Under the pieces are notes generated by a model. It was not told the origin of the DNA. It made no database searches and saw only the letters and a list, made by a program, of their open reading frames with translations. A stretch of 64,000 nucleotides of DNA from Lumbricus rubellus (Eukaryota; Annelida; Clitellata; Crassiclitellata; Lumbricidae), in NCBI GenBank assembly GCA_945859605.1, contig OX243825.1:4379291-4443290 (forward strand). Direction: 5' to 3'. Below, piece by piece: positions 54,001 through 62,011 of the stretch. Both the position numbers and the translations under genes were made by a program. The stretch's first letter is position 1; each line of letters starts with the position of its first letter.

Positions 54001-54478
54001 TCCTCCGCCGCCTTCACCCACAAAACCTACAAGTCGGTGTCCGTCGCCAAGCTATCGACTGCTGTCACCTTTCTCCAATTAGGAGTAAGCTGCATCAACA
54101 ATAGGAGATGAGCAAAGTCATTTGCAAGGCCCGTGTCTGAGAGTGCAGCATTGTTTGTAGAGATGTCCAAGAATATTGCTACATTCACTTTGATGTTATG
54201 CATTGGGAGGATAGCTTTGCGTTGATTGGATTTTTTATTATAGGTATTTGAAAAGTCATTGCGAATTGGACTACATGTATGATTACGAATAATTTCAAAC
54301 TAATTTGCGCGACCTCATTCCAGTCTGAGAATGTCCTTTGAACCCACATAATCTGCAGACTGCACGTTACATATGGAGGCTAATGCTGTGTTTTGGCCAA
54401 AAGTGAATGAATGATTATGATGATGACTGTACTTGCCTGTAAATGTAAGGAGGATGGCTATAACGAAAAGTTCCATCA
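26860..54478 (-). CDS. Receptor gene B: three Ig domains, TM and one ITAM-like tail
   Basis: Seven exons (1335 nt) join in frame into 444 residues: signal peptide (1-14), Ig1 (15-122), Ig2 (123-233), Ig3 (234-323), transmembrane exon (324-380), linker (381-407) and tail (408-444) with tyrosines 415 and 427 in D-x-x-Y-x-x-L-x8-Y-x-x-L. It is the same architecture as C and, apart from the tail number, as A. The gene covers 27.6 kb because its introns have taken in at least two LINEs, a Tc1/mariner element, an LTR element inside a larger DNA element, MITEs and microsatellites. The Ig3 donor has been altered by a LINE insertion. All reading frames are intact, so the gene is probably functional, though expression could be affected. 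Confidence 0.75.
27212..29265. mobile_element. hAT-like element, about 2.05 kb, in gene B intron
   Basis: TAGACCTGGGAGT at the left is inverted at the right end (ACTCCCAGGTCTA). TTGAAAAA is duplicated at 27204-27211 and 29266-29273. Subterminal regions (27225-27360 and 29105-29255) are full of GTCGACTT and ACTTGAAGTCG words. No transposase is recognised. Confidence 0.8.
27382..28034 (-). pseudogene. LINE reverse transcriptase C-terminal fragment nested in the hAT-like element
   Basis: The minus strand reads CRTCFYHLRQIRSVRRSL, TRVDYGSAIYAGL, LQSVLNAAARLIGGIPKF, LHWLPMQKRIEFKILML and WNKLPISLRN. Its 3' end has a TACAATTACAATT-like tail at about 27382. It is 5'-truncated; the catalytic core is absent. 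Confidence 0.85.
29363..29442 (-). CDS. Gene B exon 6: cytoplasmic linker
   Basis: It encodes 27 residues from DGVVRHHGHEMSSAA to RTGTAL, phase 1 to 0, with donor TTA|GTAAGT. It is five residues shorter than in A and C. Confidence 0.8.
29989..30159 (-). CDS. Gene B exon 5: transmembrane segment
   Basis: It encodes 57 residues, DDFSTTMISSS..., with a glycine-rich start (GVGLGIGIG) and a long hydrophobic run ending in LVRNKYLELHPNPAA. The donor is GCTG|GTAAGA. The acceptor (CCAAAG) has a poor pyrimidine tract, so the start is less sure. Confidence 0.7.
30190..31610. other. Gene B intron between Ig3 and TM exons
   Basis: It holds no recognised gene. Parts align with gene A intron 20220-20860. 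CTAGGTACGATGTA-type short repeats lie at 31090-31220. Confidence 0.5.
31621..32179. mobile_element. MITE, 559 bp, in gene B intron
   Basis: CATACCTGGGAACGGCGGTC begins a perfect inverted repeat of about 29 bp at both ends. AAGAAACGG is duplicated at 31612-31620 and 32180-32188. Gene A has the empty site near 20816. The middle holds GAAGCTGGATGAAG repeats like those at 1985-2300. Confidence 0.85.
32223..32878 (+). mobile_element. 5'-truncated LINE inserted at the gene B Ig3 splice donor
   Basis: The plus strand encodes broken polymerase C-terminal sequence (HWLKIPERIHFKVLSLTYN-like; PRLWNDLPVEFRS) and ends in an ACGATT repeat. TTACC is duplicated at 32218-32222 and 32879-32883. The insertion lies four bases inside the intron after Ig3. 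Confidence 0.8.
32883..33152 (-). CDS. Gene B exon 4: Ig domain 3
   Basis: The exon is 270 nt, phase 1-1. It reads TVITCVAKGHPSPTFKWQE and SSKRYRCVAMNVV. The donor is now ACAG|GTAATC; before the LINE insertion it was probably GTAAGT, as the displaced sequence at 32213-32222 shows. Confidence 0.8.
33959..34291 (-). CDS. Gene B exon 3: Ig domain 2
   Basis: The exon is 333 nt, phase 1-1. It has ETQPEC, VQLKCDVAYNG, MIWKGV, PSFICEASF and NAICS. The acceptor is GATTGTAG and the donor TTCT|GTAAGT. The intron on its low side (33153-33958) holds a short hairpin at 33355-33385 and otherwise nothing recognised. Confidence 0.85.
35240..35540 (-). pseudogene. Short LINE 3' fragment
   Basis: It shares its 3' region (TTTATATAGCGCC, CTCAGAGGCGCTCCCG) with the LINE at 27382-28034. 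Only broken polymerase tail remains. The 34310-35239 stretch before it has no recognised feature. Confidence 0.65.
35847..39340 (-). mobile_element. LINE with ORF1 and broken ORF2 in gene B intron
   Basis: On the minus strand there is an ORF1-like frame (38712 to about 39340: LVIHGLPQSS, ISFAHRIPNKNKGAPRP, SIYINEHLT). Next come a Cys-rich PHD-like stretch (38099-38323) and an endonuclease start (37708-38046: LSIVHINCRSLLSK, ALSETWID). The polymerase follows with AFDTVSHDILL, GVPQGSNLGP (37076-37480) and FADDTNVF (36797-37030). Frameshifts separate the parts, so it is dead. The 3' end carries ATCAA repeats (35850). Confidence 0.85.
39451..40858. mobile_element. Tc1/mariner-like element, 1.4 kb, next to the LINE
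   Basis: CAGGGTGGCTGAAAAAATG at the left and its inverted partner at the right extend as terminal repeats of about 190 bp, flanked by TA. The interior has broken transposase-like sequence only. Confidence 0.85.
41110..42690 (-). mobile_element. 5'-truncated LINE with intact polymerase C-terminal half
   Basis: From the 42690 end, one frame reads AFDTVDHSILLKKLKGYG, GVPQGSILGPLLFLLYVND, FADDTNAFLND (catalytic Asp pair) and HIHWRLSTKD, and ends LKLYLPEE at 41609. About 500 bases of 3' sequence follow. It is related to the LINE at 35847-39340. Its 5' end lies within 100 bases of the gene B Ig1 exon, and fingers, thumb and endonuclease parts are missing. Confidence 0.85.
42786..43109 (-). CDS. 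Gene B exon 2: Ig domain 1
   Basis: The exon is 324 nt, phase 1-1. It reads GAQESQLEGPDNTLSIVGS, KCSSPSRNCYGIDWQKY and TDAGRFICSAI. The acceptor is TTCTAG and the donor TTAG|GTAGGT. It is two codons shorter than in A and C, between the WQKY and RYSVD blocks. Confidence 0.9.
43665..43815 (-). repeat. Second type of tRNA-derived SINE
   Basis: On the minus strand the A-box-like GGTGGTGAAGCGGTAAGTTC and B-box-like GGGTCGCAGGTTAAGCC are followed by GCGACCTTGAACAAGTTGCT and GGCAACGGGAAACC. The head differs from the SINE at 1480-1762, but the central part is shared. Confidence 0.65.
44733..45330. repeat. Facing (TACA)n and (TGTA)n microsatellites
   Basis: About 240 bases of ACAT repeats (to 44972) are followed after 25 bases by about 330 bases of TGTA repeats. 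The two runs are reverse complements and could fold into one long hairpin. All MYVC- and IHTY-rich frames here are artefacts. Confidence 0.95.
45340..47655. other. Interior of the large element, no recognised gene
   Basis: Only short open frames exist. The one feature is the GGGGCGGAGGCACCCAAAAG stretch at 46255, which is inverted near 52990. Confidence 0.45.
47657..48024 (-). repeat. Truncated 3' LTR
   Basis: It matches 51735-52102 closely (for example GGCCGCCGCATGCAACACGC). The portion corresponding to 51187-51734 is absent. Confidence 0.85.
48648..49531 (-). pseudogene. Pol remnant of the LTR retrotransposon
   Basis: After one in-frame stop at 49532-49534 the frame continues (SDDPVRLTPDQCLGDGLI) and then shifts to LLLEYRDVFSV. 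A further frame has PVRQPLGRNSMHHRTLID and RGFYMVYRQ. These match the stretch before and at the start of a gypsy-type reverse transcriptase. The rest is unrelated or scrambled. Confidence 0.65.
49532..51127 (-). CDS. Gag and protease-like frame of the LTR retrotransposon
   Basis: The frame of 531 codons opens MEEDDEVTGACAAG. It has a capsid-type region (PPPMKPGNFDGTGSLESFL, LRERYGTEGQAESFR), a CCHC zinc knuckle (CYNCKRAGHIARECRQ, about residue 340) and an aspartic-protease-like part near the end (ILGMDWLGEH). The active-site triplet reads VTG instead of the usual DTG or DSG, so protease activity is probably lost. It ends in a stop that interrupts the protease-pol connection. GC content is clearly higher than the surroundings, as expected for an inserted element. 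Confidence 0.8.
   Translation of the reverse strand: MEEDDEVTGACAAGGYAALRTSVSTPLADESAMVEDRTDRRRLIEELRTDERRPMRTSFRDRSDEQETSLKVLETAGGLPWKRPPPMKPGNFDGTGSLESFLVQFEVCARHNQWTAADRVYYLRCSLEKAATQLLWDFGARRDVGYEELVERLRERYGTEGQAESFRVQLYYRRQRSEETLSDLLHDIRRLVVLAYPVPSNETTEIIAKDAFLEALRDRDLSLKVREREPKNLDEAYRTALRLDAYQRTNDSDDRRGPSNRVRGTQETDVSTQIQSTLDRFHETQRDDQRRWQKEMERRIDQQFQELRGRAPTDDDSGRNVRPGNSGANDQDRSRRGVTCYNCKRAGHIARECRQPRRPFDRRNDAETTGTEEPSNPVAMNHTTRSRLPNRASSNAIYIRGTINGRQQMCLIVTGSEVTLIPATTVQGLALQSCSRFLITANFTSNNVLGEVRLPLKVRDGFGVSTRFVVSDQITEPILGMDWLGEHRCRLGFRNGALFLGRRRIPLVRGNGSMWCHRVMLAEEVVVPPKS
51187..52102 (-). repeat. 5' LTR
   Basis: About 916 bp long, with TG at its start and CA at its end (next to the PBS-like sequence). 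It contains degenerate internal repeats around GCCGTGCACAAAGAGAAAGC at 51590-51735 and a CACACA run. Confidence 0.7.
52110..54430. other. Right end of the large element and the start of gene B intron 1
   Basis: A broken LINE-like 3' piece may lie at about 52290-52450 (TTGGGAGCGCCTCTGAGTAG on the plus strand). The GGGGCAAAAGTGTCAG region at 52880-53000 belongs to the inverted pair described for the large element. No gene is seen. Confidence 0.4.
54436..54478 (-). CDS. Gene B exon 1: signal peptide with GC donor
   Basis: It encodes MMELFVIAILLTFT and ends ACAG|GCAAGT, phase 1. It is separated from Ig1 by 11.3 kb of intron filled with repeats. Confidence 0.75.
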
Positions 54479-54734
54479 TCTGAGAATTCGAATTAATATG
54501 ACTTCCCGTAGCATACAACACTGACAACTAGTTAGTCAAAAGTAATTTAACGCACCAAACTACTTAGGAAAGTCGAGCAATAAAATCATAAGTTGACTCC
54601 AAATTAATCGTATTTTGACGGTATTCAGTTTCATGTGTTTAAGCTTACTCAATAACCTAGGCTTACAGATGTTCACAGGTTCAGTTTCCACGACATCAAA
54701 ATCATAGCGTACTACGAGTCTACGAGTAGGCCTA

Positions 54735-54761
54735 TCATTCGTTTTAGTAAAGCACCCGCAT
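54735..54761 (-). promoter_or_regulatory. Conserved upstream block of gene B (proximal)
   Basis: CATTCGTTTTAGTAAAGCAC on the plus strand, about 258 bases before the ATG, equivalent to the gene A block. Confidence 0.5.
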
Positions 54762-54920
54762 GATTTTGGCAATCTGTAAGCTTACTGAATCCGGTTGTAA
54801 CCATAGAAGTACAATTATTAGCCTCTGGCCTTATAGCCTCTGATTTAGGGCAATCAGTATTTACATGGTTACGTCATCAATCAATAAATATGTCAATGTG
54901 GTTTGTCTAGAAACTCAACT

Positions 54921-54930
54921 CTACTTCCTC
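54921..54930 (-). promoter_or_regulatory. ETS/PU.1-like GAGGAAGT word upstream of gene B
   Basis: In gene sense GAGGAAGTAG, 445 bases before the ATG, within similar flanking sequence to A and C. Confidence 0.45.
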
Positions 54931-54959
54931 ATCTCGGGATGAAATTCATGATAAAGCTA

Positions 54960-55008
54960 CCGAATAAATAGGGCTGCCAGCAGCCTGCTGGCAGCCCTAT
55001 TTATTCGG
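54960..55008. repeat. Perfect 49-nt palindrome
   Basis: Arms of 24 bases starting CCGAATAAATAGGGCTGCCA are exactly inverted around a single C. It could form a very stable hairpin or cruciform. Confidence 0.9.
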
Positions 55009-55449
55009 TCTGGCAGCAGCCAACTTCTGATTTGCCATTCCGGGACGCCCGCAGCCACTCGATAAGCTATGCCATTAACATAATTGTTTGTCCTCTATTA
55101 AATTGTGTGCACTGTGCACGTCATCGTATGTTGCGTCGGCCTAATGTAGGCTATATACAATAATACAGGCTACTGCAAATGGTCACAAATGCATGTACGC
55201 TAATTGCATTTAAACCATCAAATGAAAAGGACCCATATTTGAAATGCTAATCAACTTGTAGAAGAGAGCTTCTCTGAATAAATTTCCTGGTAGGCCTAAC
55301 CAGGTTCATGGGCCCGACACAGAGGAAATTCATGCCTGCCACTATGCAATGCATGCATCCGGCTTTAAGAGGAAATCTATTCGGTGTAAGATGAGAGAAT
55401 AGAACATATAATTTGTTTAAACATGTCGATCTAATTCTGCGTAGCCTAT

Positions 55450-55643
55450 GGGTTGAAGTCTTCAAAACTTCTCAAACCACAGGCACTCATGTCCGCTATA
55501 TATCAACACAAGTTTGTGCTCAGACAATTGCTATTGTCAATCATAACTACGTGTACTTATCGATGAAAACTCCGAAAAGCTCAGGAAACAAAGATAACGA
55601 ACTGAGTGTTTGTGGTCTGTGAAGTTTTGAAGACTTCAATCCA
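55450..55643. mobile_element. Small fold-back MITE
   Basis: TTGAAGTCTTCAAAACTTC begins an imperfect inverted repeat of about 40 bp at both ends, with about 110 bases between the arms. No coding capacity. No clear target duplication was identified. Confidence 0.7.
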
Positions 55644-55779
55644 GCACTGTCCAACATAGGATTCCGATTTTGAACCAACAACGTCAGTAATAAGAAGAAT
55701 GATAGGGTTAAAACTTTTGTCATGCTAGGTCACATTTATTCATCATCATGGGCTCTAGACCCTCATTACTACTTACATG

Positions 55780-56190
55780 ACTGATATCCTGTGCTGGCTT
55801 CCTGTTGCATCTCGTATCCAATTCAAAGGGCTTACTGCATTTAGTCTCAAGAACTCACAAGGGACAAGAACAAGGTACAAGAACTGAATATTGCTATGAC
55901 ATGATGCGCAAACCCTTCTTCGCAGCCTCTTCGTGCCCTCTCTGGTCTTCGGATCGAGAATGATTTCCTAATCCATCGGGCAACGACTACCATGGCCCAA
56001 CACCACGCCTTTGCCATTGTGGGCCCTTCTATGTGGAAGGACCTCTGTTCCTCTATCCTTAATAAGATCATCCTTGAGTGTCATCCTCATCCTTTCGGTG
56101 CTTGACGACTTGCGTAGGCCTATTTCCTCGGAGTTGTCAATCCGTCAGTTTGTACGGAAAGAGGCGCTTTAAAAATTCTCGTTTAAGCTT
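55780..56190 (+). pseudogene. LINE polymerase C-terminal fragment between B and C
   Basis: The plus strand gives ILCWLPVASRIQFKGLTAF, a GPSMWKDL-like part and a 3' end with GAAAGAGGCGCTTT. It is frameshifted and truncated. Confidence 0.65.
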
Positions 56191-56491
56191 ACTAACGATA
56201 CGAATAGGGAAGTCAATAAATAACGATAACAATAGTATTGTTAGCATGGCCTAATACGAGTCATTAGCAAAGCTAGAACGATCGAAATAAAGTTAAAGCG
56301 ATATAACCTTCTTCAGTTTCATATGAGAACATACATTGCATACATGTACATTTAGATATTACAGAGTTTTGAATAAATATTCTCTGTAATTTTTAACTGA
56401 ACTTATTTTCGAATGTACTAGGCTAATTTTGTACTTCAAGTTCGTTCAAAAAAAGACGCAGTTGGCATAGAGCCAATACAATTTTGGGGCA

Positions 56492-56497
56492 TTTATT
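56492..56497 (-). terminator. Polyadenylation signal of gene C
   Basis: AATAAA on the minus strand about 195 bases beyond the stop codon of gene C. Confidence 0.4.
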
Positions 56498-56690
56498 TAA
56501 ATGTATTATTTATAATGTCAAACAAAATACAGTAAAAATAGATCACCTTCTTTCCATAAAAGGACGTTACAGACGGAAATTGGGGCAGAATTATCACTCG
56601 CGAGATAATTAGGCTAATTAAGCATTTGCTATCATGTCAGTTAGCACTTCTTTGTACAGCATAGAGTCTCAAGTGCGTTACATATTCTGA

Positions 56691-56804
56691 CTAAGGCCTC
56701 GACATTTTCGTTGGCTTGACTTTCTGTCTTTGTTCAAGCGACGCATATTCATTCGCATCTCGATCTTCCCCTAAACTCGCATAGGCTGACTCTTCTTCCC
56801 CAGG
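56691..56804 (-). CDS. Gene C exon 7: ITAM-like tail with stop
   Basis: The exon has 38 codons after acceptor ATTACAG, starting PGEEESAYASLGEDRD, then NEYASLEQRQK and KPTKMSRP before TAG. Confidence 0.85.
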   Translation of the reverse strand, partial: PGEEESAYASLGEDRDANEYASLEQRQKVKPTKMSRP

Positions 56805-57573
56805 CTGTAATATAAAGCAGATATATCTCAAGATCAGCCTTAAATTGTGCAACTAAGCAAACAAAAATCTAACTGAGATGCATTTTCGGACGTAAGTCAG
56901 AGCTAGACGAAGAATGAAAGAACTGGAAGAAACAGAGCATCCCAATAAGCTGGTTTGAGATGCAGGATGGGCATGAAATGCAGGCGATCTAATTTTCCTA
57001 GCTTTGGCATAATTATGAAGGTGGCCAGTTTTCTCCCTGATCGCCTCATCTTTCTACTGACCCGCACCTTGCCACCAGTGGTGATTCTACTTTAGAGAGT
57101 TGGTTAAGAGAAGGTTGGTGTGAACCGTGAGAGGCGCTCCAGAAATTTTCAAAACAACATAACACGATAAAATGGCCCCGTTATTTCGAAATACTGCATT
57201 CACTATTCAATGCATTTTAAGAACTGGCCTCTTGATTGAAAAAATGGACTCTGAGGCAAAACACTTATCAAGAGCAATAAATTAAGGGCACAGTTCTAAT
57301 TTTAGTTTACTTCCTGGTTAGCACGAACGCTTTCCTTACGAATGGCAAAAATTATGTATTGGGTAGTTAAACTTTAGCTGCAGAGACCCATATTAACTAC
57401 TTTTCATGTTGCTGATGATGTTGTAGCTGTCGTTATTACTCTCCATATTATAAATATAATTATTGCTACCACCACCACCACCACCACCACCACCCACTCC
57501 ACCACCACCACCCACTCCACCACCACCACCACCACCACCACCACCCCCACCACCACCACCACCACCACCACCC

Positions 57574-57606
<33 letters not shown>

Positions 57607-57626
57607 TCATCACCAGCACCATCTCG

Positions 57627-57662
<36 letters not shown>

Positions 57663-59100
57663 ACAACATCATCATCATCATCATCATTATCAGCAGCATC
57701 AGCATCAACAACAACATCATCATCATAATCAGAGGGCAAAAAAAATCGAGTTAGGGACAGCATTGTGTGATTCTATTCAGCAATAAATCAGCTAAGATCT
57801 CACCAATGGAGCTCCTGTCCTAGGAATCGACCGATTCATAGCAGATAGTTGATGAGAAGAAGAACTCATCTCATGATCCGGATGCTGAACAATGTCAGCT
57901 ATCAAAGAGGAAACGATATGAATGCAAAAACTATGTGGCTGTAGAAACTATAAAATTATGACTGAAAATGATCCACAACTTGTCACCCGTGGCGCTCTTC
58001 TATTGCGCCATGTTTTGAGTCTCTGTCGAGAAACCTACACCGTATGCTTTTGCACGTTCATTAAAATATGCCTTTTATTTAGGCCTACTATAATTGTTTA
58101 TGCTAAGACTATGAATGTATAGAATACAAGATAAAAGAAACAAATATTAGTCATAGGCCTATACCGTATCCAGCGCGTTGGTCTTATTATACTAATATAC
58201 AACAGCATATTTAGCAGATCATTAATCTGTTACAGTAGCCCATCGAAGAATGATGTGTGAGATAGACATGCGATTAGACTCTATATATATATCCCGAGAT
58301 CAGTCATTAAGACTGTGTAGATCTCTTACCTAGTGACTTATCAGCTGGTCTTGGATGAAACTCCAAGTATCTGCATCTGACTAAGATGGCAACGGCAACG
58401 ATCGCTAATAGGATGGTGACGAGAATTCCAATTCCAAAGCCAATGTAACATTTTGAGGCAGCTTGCCCAGTCGAAGCCAAGTTATCATTGAATTCTAAAT
58501 CATAAATAGCATTTATACGTTCTTGTAGTTTTCCCAACATATTTTAATAAGTAAGTAAATTGCAAAGAACCAGCATCTGTCTCGAATTCAGAAATTCCTA
58601 CCATTGTGCAACCGATCCTCCATCTTTCAAACATTCTTCTCTTCAACGAAATTCTATCTGGTCTCTGAGATTTCTAGTGGATATCAATCCTTGACAAGAA
58701 GAACTCAACGTTCGCAAATACGTTATTACTCATCAGAGTCATCACTCAAGTTTAGAGTAGCGCTTTACAACAGTACTGGTGACTATAATTATGACTGCGA
58801 ATACTGTCGCTTCTGTACATGATTAATAAGCTTATATAATATTATTACTGATGAAGCATAATTGGTTAAAATTTGTTAAAAGCTGCTGCAGTTCAATGTT
58901 TTGTAGGCCCGAATAGATGGCAGCTAAATTTAGGAGGTGGGTATGAATCTTGCAGCATGTTCCGCATACCACACGCATCCTTCACTTCATCGTGCTCATT
59001 TTTCATAATTTGACTTTTGGTTTCGCTGACTAAATAATTGTTCTTGACTTGGCTTTCTGATGGCTTCTGGCTGATGACGTCTTGTACCTTGATGATGATG

Positions 59101-59162
<62 letters not shown>

Positions 59163-61970
59163 AGTTCTCTGCCCGTAGGCAGGTTCTATGGCTTTTGCCA
59201 CCCGGGGATGATGGGTAAGCAACTTGTCCAAGGCCGCTCCGCAGCAGCTTGCGCCCCTGCGTCCCACACGTGCTAGCCGTAGCCTAGCCCGAGATATCTA
59301 AATCTCTGAATGTCAACTCCCAGCCCGGGGCTTGAACCGCAGTCCATTGTAACCTACAGACGTATGCCGCTCTCGCTTACCGGTCTAGCTAACTAGGCTA
59401 GTTCTTGTACCTTACGATAGCCGAATTATTGAAGTCGTTATGTTGGATTGCAATGTATTTACAAATATATAAACTTTGTGAACTACGACCATGCAATGTA
59501 AGTCTCGAGCGCCTATGAGTAGTTTCCTTATAAATTTCAGAATGAATGTAAGTGACAAATTGCTGCATTTGTGAATTTGATTTTATTGACTACTGGCTGA
59601 CACACAGTTTTGAGTGTCACCAAGATTGCAGAATCTTTTTTATGTTGCATTAAATTGAAATGCGCAAGTCCTAAAGTACCTGCGTATGATGTATGAGGTT
59701 CAAATGAATTGCGCACAAATCTCAAGTCTCACAATTCGCCCAACCTGCAGAAGGCCAATTCGCTGAGGCAGATAGTCTATTGTATCTTTGAGACCACAGT
59801 GTAAATTGGAACATCATAATTATGATCATATTGGTGTAACATTGTTCCAGTAGGTCTCCGTGTTCGAATGAGACAACTACTGCGAAATTCAAACACTCTA
59901 CATGTACCTTCGTTCAGAATTGAAATCTGGTGAATATGTAGGCCTACCGATAAGAGAAAACAAGGAAATGGGGCCAACCTGTGCTATTAATTTGGATCTC
60001 ATGCGAAGTTTCGTTGTAGCTTCTACGTCTGACATTATTCATTGCAACACATCTGTACCGCTCGGAAGAATGATAAGGTGTAGTAAATTGACTGCCATTC
60101 TTATTCTGAATATCCGTCCAAGCGCAATTTCTGTTTTCCTTTTCCTGCCATTTAAAAGTGGGCGATAGGTGTCCTTTTGCCGCGCAGGTAACGATGGTTC
60201 CAGGAGGATAATTAGAAAGCGATGGTGACAAGGTGACATCTCTGACTGAATCTTAAACAAATTTTTAGACAAGAATCGTAACCCGATTTAAATTTTATAT
60301 AGATACTCATCAAGATACTCCTAATCTGAACGTTCAAAGCAGCATATGTTGATTATGCAAGTCACGTGAAACAGAGGCAGAGAAAATCAAAGGATCTTGA
60401 TGTGGCACGCGGCTAAAATACACGTAACCTGTTCTGGAAAGACTACAGCAGCACTTCTATGTTAAGCCTAGCTATAATAGGCCTATTGCAAAAACAGAAA
60501 TCGAAGTAGGGTCTAGGAAAACCATAGTTTAATTTAGCTCTTTTTAAAATATAGCGCAAATGGTAGGTCCTAACTATAGAACTACTCTGAGGGCTATTGA
60601 TAATCCGAAAGAAAGAAGACCTGCTGACGAAATGCTTGTGAGCTGGGGAAACAATAAGCTCAACGATCAGCTTGCTCTGATTAATAAGTGATAAAATAAG
60701 TTCTTCATAAATATGTGTGTTGAACATCTGCTGAAAATAAAGATAAATTAAACATCTCACTAGATTTTAACATTTTGAAAAGAAATACTTACAGAGGACT
60801 GTGATGGAAGATGTTGAACATTTGGCATTTTGAATTTTGTTTGAAGCCATGCCTACAATTGGCGCTCCCCCACTTTCTGTTTCAAATGCAAACGAAGTTT
60901 CACAAGTGAATGATGGAACCTCAGGGGCAGAAGCTTCAACAGAGTAAGACCGACTGATAGTGTTCTCAGTTTTCACAGCAGCCGGAGCATCTGTCACTCC
61001 TTTCCAAACCATCGATACATTATTCGTTCCATTGTATGTAACTTCACATTTCAACTGCACTCCATCTCCTTCGACCGTGTCATACATAGAAACATTTAAT
61101 GTACATTTGGGCTGAGTGTCTGCAATCACACATCATAATATTATGAAATAAATAAAATATCCAGACATTCTTGTAAAAAACAACCGCAATCATGAATCCC
61201 AACAGCCAGGTTTCAGAAGATGTTTTTATTTCTTCATTAAATGATAATTTTTTTAGAAATACAAGAAACTGAGTGAATATAATTTATTGCAGAGGCAAAT
61301 GTTCTCAACTGGGCTTGAAAACGTATCTAGAAGCTCTTACAAATGACTTAGATTCTTGGTTATACGAATTTGTGGTTAATAATTAGATACTGTGTTGGTC
61401 AGCAGATGCCATTAATTGTTTTTAGAGAAACGACTAGTCTCATGATAAAGTCTTACTGGCGCAATTGAAGAATTTCGTTAGCGGGGAAATAAATGACGTA
61501 TTTTGTGCAATTTTTTTAACAGTTACGACGTAGCTTAATAACCTTGCCGCAGAGTGTGATATAATAAACATAATCTCTTGAAAGGTGACATCTGTGCACA
61601 GCAATGATTGCTTAACATTTTGGTGTAAATTAATAGATCTATATGATATCATTGAAATTGGACCTTTGCCATGCTAACAAAGTTTGGGAACGTTTTTATG
61701 GGCCACCCGGTATATATATATTATATAATATTATTTATTATATATAATATTATATATTATAATATTATAGTATTATTATATATTATAAGACCGAGGAAGC
61801 GTTGGATGGATGATGTCTGTCACTGGACCGGACTATCACCTGTGGACTGTGCCAGACGGGCGAAGGACAGAGAGGGATGGAGGAAGCTACTGTCTTTGCC
61901 TCTGGTCTCCGACCCTCAGGAATGAGGATGGACGGCATCATCATCATCATCATCATTGTCGTCGTCGTCG

Positions 61971-62011
<41 letters not shown>

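Noticed and set aside
57404..57786. Poly-Pro/Ser/His and poly-Val/Asp proteins
   Set aside because: CCA/TCA microsatellite in a gene C intron.
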